A stretch of DNA of 64,000 nt, taken from M3007 sp964630705 (GTDB lineage Bacteria > Bacteroidota > Bacteroidia > Chitinophagales > Saprospiraceae). Below, piece after piece: positions 51,306-60,323 of the stretch; the first letter of the stretch is position 1, and every line of letters begins with the position of its first letter. The stretch is taken from contig CAZVZH010000002.1 of assembly GCA_964630705.1 (NCBI GenBank), positions 1 to 64,000 on the forward strand. Reading direction: 5' to 3'. Both the position numbers and the translations under genes were made by a program. The notes below the pieces were generated by a model. The model saw only the letters and a list, made by a program, of their open reading frames with translations, had not been told where the DNA came from and did no database searches.

Positions 51306-53588
51306 ATGAAAAATTACACGACGCTTATTGCTTTTCTGTTGATTCCCTTTTGTTTGCTGGCGCAAAAAGCCGGAAAAGGAACGGTCCGGGGAAATGTGTA
51401 CGACAAGGAAACGGCTCAGCCCCTGGCCTTTGCAACCGTCCAGCTGGACGGCGCCGGAATGGGCACAGCTACCGACATTAATGGTTTTTTTTCCATCGCC
51501 AATGCCCCGGTCGGTCAATACCAGCTCAAGGTGAGCTATTTGGGCTACAATGATTTTAGCACTATGGTTCAAATTGCCAGCGAGGCCATCGTTTACCAAA
51601 CGGTATATCTCCAAGAGAGCGGGACCAACCTGGATGAAATCGTTATTTCCGGAAAAAAAGAACAAGCGCGCAGCGAAGTTCAGGTTTCCAAACTGACGGT
51701 GACGCCCAAGCAAATCCGGGCGCTGCCATCCACCGGGGGGCAGGCCGACATAGCGCAGTACCTGACGGTGCTCCCGGGCGTAATTTTTACCGGCGACCAG
51801 GGCGGCCAGTTGTATATCCGGGGCGGCTCGCCTGTCCAAAACCGCATTTTGCTCGATGGGATGACCATTTACAACCCCTTCCACAGCATCGGTTTTTTCT
51901 CGGTTTTTGAAACGGAATTGATCCGAAACGTCGACGTGCTTACGGGTGGTTTCAATGCCGATTACGGCGGCCGGATTTCCGCCATTGTCGATGTGAAAAC
52001 CCGCGAAGGCAACCGCAAACGCTTGGCCGGCCTGGTTTCGGCCAGCCCCTTTCAGGCAAAAGCGATGATCGAAGGGCCGATTATTCCGTTGAAAGAAGAC
52101 GGCGGCGCCAGCATATCGTTTGTGCTAACGGGTAAACAAGCGCTGATCGATCAAACTGCTTCCAGCCTGTACAAATATGTAAACGACAGCTCGGGTATCC
52201 CGTTCAACTACCGCGATCTGTATGGCAAACTCTCGCTGATGACCGGCAACGGCAGCAAACTGAATGTGTTCGGTTTCAACTACGACGATGGCGTCCAATA
52301 CCCGATTACCAGTTTCGACTGGACGAGTTCGGGAGGCGGCTTCGATTTTACGCTCGTGCCCTCCAACTCCAACACGATTGTCGGCGGAACGCTCACCTTT
52401 ACTACCTACGATTCGCGCATCGAAGAGGCCGACCGCAAACCCCGCCAAAGCGGAATCAACGGGTTCTATGCCGGTCTGAATTTTACTAACTTCGACCGGA
52501 ATAATGAATTAAAATACGGCCTCGAACTCACCGGTTTCCGCACGGAATTCAGTTTCCAGAACTTTCGCGGATTTACGATCGAACAGTTCGAAAACACCAC
52601 CGAAATCAGCGCTTACCTCCGTTGGAAACGCAAGTTCGGCAACCTGGTGCTGGAACCCGGCTTCCGGATTCAATACTACCAGTCGCTCAACGACGTATCG
52701 CCGGAGCCGCGCCTCGGCCTCAAATACAATATTACCGACCGCCTGCGCTTCAAAGCTGCCGGCGGCTTATACTCGCAAAACCTGCTCTCCACGGTCAACG
52801 AACGCGACATTGTCAACCTGTTCGTCGGTTTTCTCTCCGGACCCGAAGAAGCCGTGTACAAACCCGGCTCCGCCAACGAACGCGTCGATCACCGGCTGCA
52901 AAAATCACTGCACGGCGTGGCGGGTTTCGAGGTGGACGTGACGAGCAATTTGGAACTAAATATTGAAGGGTACTACAAGGATTTTACCCAGCTACTGGCA
53001 CTCAACCGCAACAAAACCGTCGCTCAAGACCCGAATTACGTGGTGGAAACGGGCGAAGCTTATGGCCTCGACCTCTCCTTGAAATGGGAAGCCAAACGGT
53101 TCTATGTTTGGGGCGCATATTCGCTGGGCTATGTGACCCGTTTTGACGGCGAACAAACGTACCCGCCGGTATTCGACCGCCGCCACAACCTCAACCTGGT
53201 TACAACCTACCAGATGGGCGCCAAAAAAGAATGGGAATTTGGCGCCCGCTGGAATTTCGGCTCCGGCTTCCCCTTTACCCTCACCCAAGGTTTCTTCAAC
53301 AGCCTCAACTTCGACCAGGGTATCGGCTCCGACGTGCTCACCGGCAACGGCGATTTGGGGATCATTTACGCCGAAAAGCGCAATGGCGGCCGCCTGCCGT
53401 ATTACCACCGCCTCGATATTTCGCTGAAGCGCACCATTTCCTTTTCGAAATACGGTAAAGTGGAAATCACAGCCTCCTGCACCAATGTGTACGACCGGGA
53501 AAATATTTTTTACTTCGATCGCGTGCGGTATACCCGGGTCAATCAACTCCCCATTTTGCCCAGCTTGAGCATGACGGTTCAATTTTAA
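51306..53588 (+). CDS. TonB-dependent receptor with CarboxypepD-like N-terminus
   Basis: A 760-residue outer-membrane receptor. Residues 1-19 are a signal peptide (FCLLAQ). Residues about 24-105 form the CarboxypepD_reg-like beta domain (GTVRGNVYDKETAQPLAFATV). A plug follows with LYIRGGSPVQNRILLDGM and VLTGGFNADYGGRISAIVDV, then the barrel. The frame ends with an aromatic residue (SMTVQF), as expected for a barrel. Its ligand cannot be read. It shares a TAATG overlap (1 base) with selD, so the two are co-translated. The ATG at 51306 follows a good promoter. Confidence 0.88.
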   Translation: MKNYTTLIAFLLIPFCLLAQKAGKGTVRGNVYDKETAQPLAFATVQLDGAGMGTATDINGFFSIANAPVGQYQLKVSYLGYNDFSTMVQIASEAIVYQTVYLQESGTNLDEIVISGKKEQARSEVQVSKLTVTPKQIRALPSTGGQADIAQYLTVLPGVIFTGDQGGQLYIRGGSPVQNRILLDGMTIYNPFHSIGFFSVFETELIRNVDVLTGGFNADYGGRISAIVDVKTREGNRKRLAGLVSASPFQAKAMIEGPIIPLKEDGGASISFVLTGKQALIDQTASSLYKYVNDSSGIPFNYRDLYGKLSLMTGNGSKLNVFGFNYDDGVQYPITSFDWTSSGGGFDFTLVPSNSNTIVGGTLTFTTYDSRIEEADRKPRQSGINGFYAGLNFTNFDRNNELKYGLELTGFRTEFSFQNFRGFTIEQFENTTEISAYLRWKRKFGNLVLEPGFRIQYYQSLNDVSPEPRLGLKYNITDRLRFKAAGGLYSQNLLSTVNERDIVNLFVGFLSGPEEAVYKPGSANERVDHRLQKSLHGVAGFEVDVTSNLELNIEGYYKDFTQLLALNRNKTVAQDPNYVVETGEAYGLDLSLKWEAKRFYVWGAYSLGYVTRFDGEQTYPPVFDRRHNLNLVTTYQMGAKKEWEFGARWNFGSGFPFTLTQGFFNSLNFDQGIGSDVLTGNGDLGIIYAEKRNGGRLPYYHRLDISLKRTISFSKYGKVEITASCTNVYDRENIFYFDRVRYTRVNQLPILPSLSMTVQF

Positions 53589-54631
53589 TGGAAGAAACAG
53601 TAAAACTCACCCAATACTCCCACGGCGCCGGCTGCGGCTGCAAAATTGCGCCGAAAGTGCTCGACCGCATTCTGCAACACAGCCCCGCTGCCGCTGCGCA
53701 TTTTCCTGCCCTGCTGGTCGGAAATGAAGACCGCGACGACGCCGCTGTGTACGACCTGGGCGACGGTACGGCCCTTATCAGTACGACCGACTTTTTTATG
53801 CCCATCGTCGACGATCCGGAAGATTTCGGCCGGATTGCCGCTGTGAATGCAATTTCCGATATCTACGCCATGGGCGGCGCTCCGCTGCTGGCTATTGCGA
53901 TCCTGGGTTGGCCGGTCAATGACTTGCCCCCGGAAGTGGCCAGTCGCGTAGTGGAAGGCGGGCGCCAAGCTTGTTTGGAAGCGGGGATTCCGCTGGCCGG
54001 CGGCCACAGCATCGACAGCCCGGAACCTATTTTCGGGCTGGCCGTCAGCGGCCGGGTGCGCCTGGAGCACCTGAAAAAAAATGGCGGCGCAAAGCCTGGC
54101 GCCCAGTTGTTTCTCACCAAACCGCTGGGCGTAGGGATTCTAACTACTGCCCAGAAAAAAGGCCTTTTAAAACCGGAACACGCCGAAATCGCTCCCGCCA
54201 GCATGAAAAGGCTCAACCAGATCGGCGAACAATTCGGCCGGCTGCCCTATGTGCAAGCCATGACGGACGTGACTGGCTTCGGCCTGCTCGGCCACCTGTC
54301 TGAACTCTGCGCTGCCAGCCAGGCCAGCGCTGTGGTGCATTTCGACCGGGTGCCGGCAATCGACCGGACGGTGCTGGATTTTTATCTGGAAAACAAGTGC
54401 ATCCCCGGCGGCACACACCGCAACTGGGACAGCTACGGGCATAAAATCGCCGGCGCCTCCGAACTCCAGCGCTACCTGCTCGCCGACCCGCAAACCAGCG
54501 GCGGCCTGTTGGTGGCGGTTGACCCGGATGCTGTGTCCGAATTCCGGGAAGTCGCACAAAAAGCCGGATTCGACCTCGAACCGTTCGGATTTTTAATCGA
54601 AGAGCAGCCTATCGCGATCACGGTAGTTTAG
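53588..54631 (+). CDS. selD: Selenide, water dikinase (selenophosphate synthetase)
   Basis: A 347-residue SelD that makes monoselenophosphate from selenide and ATP. The catalytic region is HGAGCGCKI with Cys16, Cys18 and Lys19; the codons are TGC, so no selenocysteine is inserted. The DRDDAAVYDLGDGTALIST and GGHSIDSPEPIFG motifs are typical. Its ATG overlaps the TonB-receptor stop codon by 1 base. No selA, selB or selU is in the window, so the use of the product (2-selenouridine or other) is unknown. A long palindrome lies just after it. Confidence 0.93.
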   Translation: MEETVKLTQYSHGAGCGCKIAPKVLDRILQHSPAAAAHFPALLVGNEDRDDAAVYDLGDGTALISTTDFFMPIVDDPEDFGRIAAVNAISDIYAMGGAPLLAIAILGWPVNDLPPEVASRVVEGGRQACLEAGIPLAGGHSIDSPEPIFGLAVSGRVRLEHLKKNGGAKPGAQLFLTKPLGVGILTTAQKKGLLKPEHAEIAPASMKRLNQIGEQFGRLPYVQAMTDVTGFGLLGHLSELCAASQASAVVHFDRVPAIDRTVLDFYLENKCIPGGTHRNWDSYGHKIAGASELQRYLLADPQTSGGLLVAVDPDAVSEFREVAQKAGFDLEPFGFLIEEQPIAITVV

Positions 54632-54648
54632 CTTGCCGCTCGAGAGCG

Positions 54649-54739
54649 TTTCACCCCTAAAGGCACTAAAAAACACTAAACCACACTAAAGACTTTCCTT
54701 AGTGTGGTTTAGTGTTTTTTAGTGCCTTTAGTGGTGAAA
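54649..54739. repeat. 41-bp-arm palindrome between convergent genes
   Basis: Arms at 54649-54689 and 54699-54739 are complementary at 40 of 41 positions, loop of 9 (AGACTTTCC). Each arm contains four near-copies of a CACTAAA unit. It lies between selD and the thioredoxin-like gene and could terminate both transcripts, but it has no flanking T run or target duplication and looks like a dispersed palindromic repeat. Confidence 0.85.
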
Positions 54740-54742
54740 AAT

Positions 54743-56191
54743 TTACTGCCGTTGCTGTTGCGCGCGTTCTTGCTGGAACCGCATGAGGTCTTCCATCACC
54801 TGAATAAGTTGCTCGGCGCCGATGCGTTTCATCAGGATTTCGTGCTTGCGGTCGAGGATAAAAATTTGGGGCGTCGACTGCACGTCGTACAACGTTTTAT
54901 AGCGGCTTTGGATGTAGGGATCGTAAGTGTTGATGAACAGGAAATCGCTGAATTCTTTTTCCTCCACCCCTTTCCAGCACTCAGGACCTTTGTCGGTTAC
55001 GGCGGTGCACACAGCAAAAACCTTGACGCCGCGGTCTTTGAATTTTTTAGCAAACTCTACCAGGTCGGGAGCGGCTTTTTTGCAGTGGCTGCAATCGGGG
55101 GCCCAGAAAAACAACACCGTATAGTCGGCATCCACATCCCACAGGCTGAGCGGTTGGTTGTCGCGGTTGAGCACGGTGATGTTGGGCGCAATTTTACCGA
55201 TCAGAATGGGTTCCAGACGGCGGGCGTTGTCGCAAATTTTTTCCAAATCCTCCCCTTTTACCCAGGATGCGCCACCGTTGCAATAATACTTCAAGGCCAG
55301 GTGGACATAGCAGGCATCCATGCCAACCACTTTCGACTTGGCGTAGGTGTTCAGGAAATGGATGAGGTAATATTTGTAGTTTTCCGGGCTGTCTTTCATG
55401 AGCCCGATCACATAGTCGAGTCCGACATTGATGCTGTCGGGGTGCTGCGGGACAATTTTCGTAATATAGGTTTCAATTTTTTGGTGCAGCACCGGGCTGC
55501 GCAGCATGCATGGGTCGGCGATGTTGAGGTTGTCGAAATAGTGGGCGCGGTACCAGTAGTACTTCTGGAGTTGAACGGCTTTGGGGTCGTCGCCTTCAAA
55601 TTCGGGGATTTCGGGCTCGAGCGAGCTGCGGATGATTTTAGCCGTCAGGGTACCGTTGTGTTTGCGCAGCAGGTCGGTTTGATATTTCCGCACCTGTTTG
55701 TCGAGCGCTGTGCTGGCTTCCACCAAGCGCAATGAATCGGCAGGGTTGTTTTTCAGGACTTCCAACTGGGCTTTTATGGTATCGGCTTGCGTGCGCATAC
55801 GGTTGAGAAAGCCGAGGTATTCGTAAAATACGGCATTGTCTTCCGAGCCTTTTACTTTCATGGTATTCACGGCATCTTTGGCATCGAAGGTGATGGTGAA
55901 ATCCTGATCGTCATCGGGCAGCAACACTTGCACGAAACCGTTGTCGGGCTTCAGCACCAGGAGGTACACGCCACAGGGCAGCAGCGTATCGGCTTGAAAC
56001 GTAAAATAACCGTCGGGGCCGGCTTGTACGGTGTCTTTGACGTACTGTTTGTCGCCGTAATGAAAACCGAGTATGAGTTCGGTTTCGGTGTAATTTTCGG
56101 GTTTGACCCGAATTTTATAGCCCGATTGGGCGGTCAGCGACCAACTCGCGCATAAGCTGCAAGCGAGAACAAAAACAAACGTACGGATCAT
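54743..56191 (-). CDS. Exported thioredoxin-fold protein (DUF4369/TlpA type)
   Basis: A 482-residue exported protein. Signal peptide 1-21 (LTAQ), an N-terminal beta domain of the DUF4369 kind (GFHYGDKQYVKDTVQAG), a helical mid-section (about 130-330), and a C-terminal thioredoxin-like domain with Cys367-x-x-Cys370 in WAPDCSHCKK and the cis-Pro STPQIFILD. Proteins of this type act as thiol-disulfide reductases or folding factors in the periplasm. It is 106 bases after the sigma-54 gene and may have its own promoter. Confidence 0.88.
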   Translation of the reverse strand: MIRTFVFVLACSLCASWSLTAQSGYKIRVKPENYTETELILGFHYGDKQYVKDTVQAGPDGYFTFQADTLLPCGVYLLVLKPDNGFVQVLLPDDDQDFTITFDAKDAVNTMKVKGSEDNAVFYEYLGFLNRMRTQADTIKAQLEVLKNNPADSLRLVEASTALDKQVRKYQTDLLRKHNGTLTAKIIRSSLEPEIPEFEGDDPKAVQLQKYYWYRAHYFDNLNIADPCMLRSPVLHQKIETYITKIVPQHPDSINVGLDYVIGLMKDSPENYKYYLIHFLNTYAKSKVVGMDACYVHLALKYYCNGGASWVKGEDLEKICDNARRLEPILIGKIAPNITVLNRDNQPLSLWDVDADYTVLFFWAPDCSHCKKAAPDLVEFAKKFKDRGVKVFAVCTAVTDKGPECWKGVEEKEFSDFLFINTYDPYIQSRYKTLYDVQSTPQIFILDRKHEILMKRIGAEQLIQVMEDLMRFQQERAQQQRQ

Positions 56192-56297
56192 GAGTAATTT
56201 AATTTGAGTTCGGGTTCAGGATGGGGCAAATATCCGAAGTGCTGCCCGGCGCTCCGGACGTTTTTGGTTTTGTTAACATTCAGCCGGGAGGAGTGTG

Positions 56298-57578
56298 TTA
56301 CAAGTCGTATTGTTTGATCTTCCGGTACAGGGTGCGTTCCGAAATCTTCAGTTCTTCGGCCGCCTCCTTGCGTCGTCCATTGTATTTTTTCAGCGCCCGG
56401 CGGATGGCATCTTTTTCGATTTCATCCATGGCTAGCGGCGCGTCTTCCACTTCAGAACGGTCGAAAACGTTGGCGTTGGAGGGCTTGGAAGGTTCCAGGA
56501 TAATGGGCGTCACCCTGCCGGATTCCGCTGCTGCGGTATCGCGCGGCCGGTAAGGCTCGTCGGCTTCGTCATCGGTTGGAGGAAAGCCCAGTGAAGGTTG
56601 CAAGCGCCGGTAGCTGTTTGGGTCGGGCACGCGCAGGTCGTTGTTGTGAATGAGCTCAAAAATCAGGGATTTGAGATCGTTCAGGTCGGTTTTCATATCG
56701 ACCAGAAGTTTGTAAAAGATTTCGCGCTCCTGAAAATCGCCGCCGGGTTTGCGGTTGTGCCAATCTGATACCATCGGCAGGTTGCGGGAAAGCACCTGTG
56801 GCATCTGTTGCTGTAAGGCCTGCGCGGTAACCTCCCGGTCTTCGGAGAGAATGGACAGTTGCTCGGCGATATTTTTGAGCTCGCGAATATTGCCTGGCCA
56901 ACGGTACGATTCGAGCGCATACTGCGCCTGGTCGTCGAGCCGGATCGGTTGCATCCGGTATTTTTCCGCAAAATCAGACGCAAATTTCCGGAACAACAGC
57001 ATGATGTCTTCCCGCCGGTCTTTTAGCGCGGGCACCCGGATGGGCACGGTGCTGAGACGGTAGTACAGGTCTTCCCGAAATTTGCCCTTCCGCACCCGTT
57101 CTTCCAAATCGACATTCGTAGCGGCAATAACGCGCACGTCCGTTTTTTGAACTTTGGAAGAGCCGACCCGCAAAAACTCGCCCGACTCCAGCACGCGCAG
57201 CAGAAAGGCTTGGGTGTCGAGCGGCATTTCTGCAATCTCATCGAGAAAAATCGTGCCGCCATTGACGGTTTCAAAATAACCCTTACGGTCGGATACTGCG
57301 CCGGTGAACGAGCCTTTTTCGTGGCCGAAAAGTTCGGAGTTGATGGTGCCTTCAGGAATGGCGCCGCAGTTGACCGCGATGAACTCGTTGTGTTTGCGGG
57401 CGCTGAGCGCATGAATTATTTTTGAAAAAACCTCCTTGCCTACGCCACTTTCGCCCATGATGAGTACGCTCAGATCGGTAGGCGCCACTCGGGCGGCGGT
57501 TTCCAAAGCTGCGTCGAGGAGATGGGAATTACCCACTATCCCGAATCGCGCTTTTATTCCTTGCAATTGATTGGCCAT
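56298..57578 (-). CDS. Sigma-54 activator without receiver domain
   Basis: A 426-residue AAA+ enhancer-binding transcription activator. The AAA+ domain starts almost at the N-terminus: Walker A GESGVGKE, the sigma-54-contacting GAFTGA loop in GSFTGAVSD (as SFTGA), Walker B GTIFLDEIAEM, and the arginine-finger region RRED. A low-complexity linker of about 95 residues precedes a C-terminal Fis-type HTH (ERTLYRKIKQYDL). There is no receiver, PAS or GAF domain, so the signal must come through another protein or the linker. It begins 6 bases after the EAD membrane protein gene, so the two are co-translated. Confidence 0.9.
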   Translation of the reverse strand: MANQLQGIKARFGIVGNSHLLDAALETAARVAPTDLSVLIMGESGVGKEVFSKIIHALSARKHNEFIAVNCGAIPEGTINSELFGHEKGSFTGAVSDRKGYFETVNGGTIFLDEIAEMPLDTQAFLLRVLESGEFLRVGSSKVQKTDVRVIAATNVDLEERVRKGKFREDLYYRLSTVPIRVPALKDRREDIMLLFRKFASDFAEKYRMQPIRLDDQAQYALESYRWPGNIRELKNIAEQLSILSEDREVTAQALQQQMPQVLSRNLPMVSDWHNRKPGGDFQEREIFYKLLVDMKTDLNDLKSLIFELIHNNDLRVPDPNSYRRLQPSLGFPPTDDEADEPYRPRDTAAAESGRVTPIILEPSKPSNANVFDRSEVEDAPLAMDEIEKDAIRRALKKYNGRRKEAAEELKISERTLYRKIKQYDL

Positions 57579-57584
57579 GTTTTT

Positions 57585-58334
57585 TTAGTTGCAACCTGGG
57601 CTCAAGCGTACGTTCGCTTCGTCGTTCCATACCCAGCCTTCGATGTTTTTGTAGCGGACTTTTAAAAACTCGATTTCTCCCAATTCGGCGTCAGTTTGAA
57701 TTTTTGTCTCCAAGACTTCCAATGCTACATCGGCGGGCACCATGCCGGCTTCCAAGGCTGCATGATCGGCCTCCTCCAGCAGTTGAATGTCTTCCAGCGT
57801 TGTCAGATAGCAACCGCTCGTTTCGTCGGCTCCGGCCGGATCGGCTGCGGCGGCGCCAGCGGCGCTTCCAGTGTCAGTTTCATGGAATTCGGTTGCTTGC
57901 CCCGCATCGGTTGCGCCAGTATCGCACATGCTAATCCCGACGACAAAGAGTGCGATGGCGCCAATAGCGACGACGATGTATTTGTAAACGTTATTTCCGC
58001 CGGCGCCCGCAGCCGCAGCGCCAACCGCCGGCGGAGCGGCTGAAAAAATCGGATGCTCATCACTTTTGCCGGTAAGGGCGTCGGTCAGGCTCAGCATCGA
58101 AACCCGAATCTGGTTGCGGTTGCGCTCGGCTTGCTCGAAGGCGATCAGCCCTTGCAATTCGGCTTTTTTTACCTCCGAAATCTGCCCCTGCAAGTGGATG
58201 ATTTCATTTCTCACCTTGTTCGCCTGGCCAGACGACAGGTTGGATTCGGCGTAGGTGCCCAGCAGTTTTACAGCATCTTCCAGATCGCCTTTTGCCAGCA
58301 GTTCTTTTACTTGGGTAATGATCAGTGGTTCCAT
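57585..58334 (-). CDS. Effector-associated-domain membrane protein with SH3-like tail
   Basis: A 249-residue protein. Residues 1-88 are an all-helical domain resembling the N-terminus of the protease-TIR protein (LLAKGDLEDAVKLLG; NEIIHLQGQISEVKKAELQGLIAFEQ). A flexible Ala/Gly linker (about 95-115) is followed by one membrane helix at about 117-135 (IVVAIGAIALFVVGISM), an acidic low-complexity stretch, and a C-terminal segment with an SH3_3-like pattern (IEFLKVRYKNIEGWVWNDEANV). It lies between miaB (33 bases) and the sigma-54 activator (6 bases). It may be a membrane-bound partner for another EAD protein; this is inference from domain sharing. Confidence 0.75.
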   Translation of the reverse strand: MEPLIITQVKELLAKGDLEDAVKLLGTYAESNLSSGQANKVRNEIIHLQGQISEVKKAELQGLIAFEQAERNRNQIRVSMLSLTDALTGKSDEHPIFSAAPPAVGAAAAGAGGNNVYKYIVVAIGAIALFVVGISMCDTGATDAGQATEFHETDTGSAAGAAAADPAGADETSGCYLTTLEDIQLLEEADHAALEAGMVPADVALEVLETKIQTDAELGEIEFLKVRYKNIEGWVWNDEANVRLSPGCN

Positions 58335-58367
58335 TTGATAACGTATTTTTTAGGAGGCCGGCTTTCG

Positions 58368-59804
58368 TCAGGAAAGCACGGTCCCAATCAGGGTTGCACT
58401 GGTAGCTTCGTGAATGCGTACCTGGACATAGTCGCCGGGTTTAAGTCCATCTTTTTTGGGGAACACCACCATTTTGTTTTGGGTGTTCCGGCCGCAAAAA
58501 TCCTGGTCCGACTTCCGGGAATCGCGCTCGATGAGCACTTCGAAGGTTTTCCCGATGTCGGCCTGGTTGTGGCGCAGGCTTACAGCCGTTTGCAGGCGAA
58601 TGACCTCGTTCAAGCGGCGTTTTTTGATGGCCTCCGGAATGTCGTCGGCATATTTCCGGGCGGCCAGGGTGCCGGGCCGCTCGGAGTAGAAAAACATATA
58701 CGACATGGAAAAATTCGCCCATTCGATAATGCTCAAGGTATCCTGGTGCTCTTCCTCGGTTTCGGTGCAAAAACCCGTGATGATGTCGCTGGAAACAGCC
58801 GCCTCGGGCAGGATGCGGCGGATCGCCTCGATGCGTTGTTCGTACCAGGGGCGGTCGTACGTGCGGTTCATCAGCTCGAGAATGCGGCTGTTGCCCGATT
58901 GCACCGGCAGGTGAATGTATTTGCAAATGTTGGGGTACCGGGCCATGGTGTGCAACACCTTGTCGGTCATGTCTTTCGGGTGGCTGGTGCTGAACCGCAC
59001 GCGCAGCAGTGGACTGACCTGGGCGGTCATTTCCAGCAAGTCGGCAAAATCGACGCGTTCGCCAGTTTCCGGATGATCCCATTTATAGGAGTCGACATTT
59101 TGCCCGAGCAGGGTCACCTCGCGATAGCCGTTTTGAAACAAATCGGCGGCTTCGGCGACAACACTGTGCGGATCGCGCGAGCGCTCGCGGCCCCGGGTAA
59201 AGGGCACTACGCAGAATGAACACATGTTGTCGCAACCGCGCATAATGCTGATAAACGCAGTAATTCCGTTCGATTCGAGGCGTACCGGGTTGATGTCGGC
59301 GTAGGTTTCTTCACGGCTCAACAGCACGTTCACCATGCGTTGGCCGTCTTCAGCGGCGCCAATGAGGCTGGGCAGGTCGCGGTAAGCATCAGGGCCGACG
59401 ACGAGGTCGACCAGTTTTTCTTCCTCCAACCATTTTTTCTTCAACCGTTCGGCCATGCAGCCCAGCACGCCGACGAGGGCGCCGGGCCGTTGCTGTTTAA
59501 CCGCCTCAAAATACCGCAGGCGTTTGCGCACGGTTTCTTCCGCTTTTTCCCGGATCGAGCAGGTGTTGATCAGGATTAAATCGCTCTCTTCGGCATTGCG
59601 AGTGGGCGAAAAACCCACTTCGGCCAAAATGGAGGCCACGATTTCGCTGTCGGAAAAATTCATCTGGCAGCCGTAGCTTTCGATGTAAAACCTCTTGCCG
59701 CCGGCGGTTGGCGATGCTTGCCAGTGCTCCTTGAACAGCGCCTTGCCCTGGATAGATTCGTCGATGTGTTTGAGCCCGGTCAGGGTCGGATTGTTATCGT
59801 ACAT
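58368..59804 (-). CDS. miaB: tRNA-2-methylthio-N6-dimethylallyladenosine synthase
   Basis: A 478-residue radical-SAM methylthiotransferase that modifies A37 of tRNAs. It has the N-terminal UPF0004 domain (YGCQMNFSDSEIV, NTCSIREKAEETV, GCMAERLK), the radical-SAM cluster motif GCDNMCSFCVVPFTRGRERS, and a C-terminal TRAM domain. All hallmark Cys residues are present. It is first in the miaB-EAD-sigma-54 gene series on the minus strand. Confidence 0.95.
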   Translation of the reverse strand: MYDNNPTLTGLKHIDESIQGKALFKEHWQASPTAGGKRFYIESYGCQMNFSDSEIVASILAEVGFSPTRNAEESDLILINTCSIREKAEETVRKRLRYFEAVKQQRPGALVGVLGCMAERLKKKWLEEEKLVDLVVGPDAYRDLPSLIGAAEDGQRMVNVLLSREETYADINPVRLESNGITAFISIMRGCDNMCSFCVVPFTRGRERSRDPHSVVAEAADLFQNGYREVTLLGQNVDSYKWDHPETGERVDFADLLEMTAQVSPLLRVRFSTSHPKDMTDKVLHTMARYPNICKYIHLPVQSGNSRILELMNRTYDRPWYEQRIEAIRRILPEAAVSSDIITGFCTETEEEHQDTLSIIEWANFSMSYMFFYSERPGTLAARKYADDIPEAIKKRRLNEVIRLQTAVSLRHNQADIGKTFEVLIERDSRKSDQDFCGRNTQNKMVVFPKKDGLKPGDYVQVRIHEATSATLIGTVLS

Positions 59805-59877
59805 AAATTATTGTCAGAATGCGCCGCAAAGGTACTGTGTTTTCAAAGAAAAATGCCAAAATGGCAGAAGCCGGGAC

Positions 59878-59919
59878 CAAAAAATATGCCCGGCGGAAAC
59901 GCATCCGGCCGGGCATATT
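59878..59919 (-). terminator. Rho-independent terminator of the 112-aa gene
   Basis: A perfect 12-bp stem, AATATGCCCGGC (59883-59894) and its complement at 59908-59919, loop of 13. Read on the minus strand it is followed by a run of T residues (plus-strand A run at 59878-59884), so it ends the gene at 59940-60278. Confidence 0.8.
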
Positions 59920-59939
59920 AAAATGAAAAGGATGGCGGC

Positions 59940-60278
59940 TTAAATAGCGGCAACCACTGTAATCGCCGTGCGCAGCAGGAGCCGTACCACATCTTCCGAC
60001 ACGAGGTCGAATTTAGCTTTTGAAATGGCGGCCTGTTCGAGCAATTCAATTTTTACCAGTTCGCCCCGGCCGCGCACCAAAAACTCGAAGTCCTCCTCGG
60101 AAATCTTCCGGCTTTCCAACAATTCGGAATAGCGGATCACATCGTCGCGCATGCCGTTTTTAAGTTCTATCGCAGCTTTTTCATACGCTTTTTTACGGCG
60201 TTTCACGAAGTTGCCGACAATATCCAGCACCTGGTCGTCCAGGTTGGCGAGCGCTTTTTCAACATCTTTTTTTGGCAT
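59940..60278 (-). CDS. Small helical hypothetical protein
   Basis: A 112-residue charged helical protein with a hydrophobic C-terminus (VVRLLLRTAITVVAAI), which could be a tail anchor. It has a KISEEDFEFLVRGRGELVKIELLEQAAISKAKF segment that looks like a conserved block. No domain was recognised. It lies 45 bases after a lipoprotein gene on the same strand and is followed by a terminator, so the two make a small operon. Confidence 0.6.
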   Translation of the reverse strand: MPKKDVEKALANLDDQVLDIVGNFVKRRKKAYEKAAIELKNGMRDDVIRYSELLESRKISEEDFEFLVRGRGELVKIELLEQAAISKAKFDLVSEDVVRLLLRTAITVVAAI

Positions 60279-60323
60279 AAGAATGCGTGTTGGTTGGTGA
60301 TCAAATGTTCAGCAGGGGAGTGC

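Noticed and set aside
53588..53650. Possible selenocysteine in SelD
   Set aside because: The active-site codons are TGC (Cys16 and Cys18) and there is no in-frame TGA.
59883..59919. 12-bp inverted repeat as a further MITE
   Set aside because: On the minus strand it is followed by a T run and sits just after a stop codon, so it is a normal terminator; there is no target duplication.
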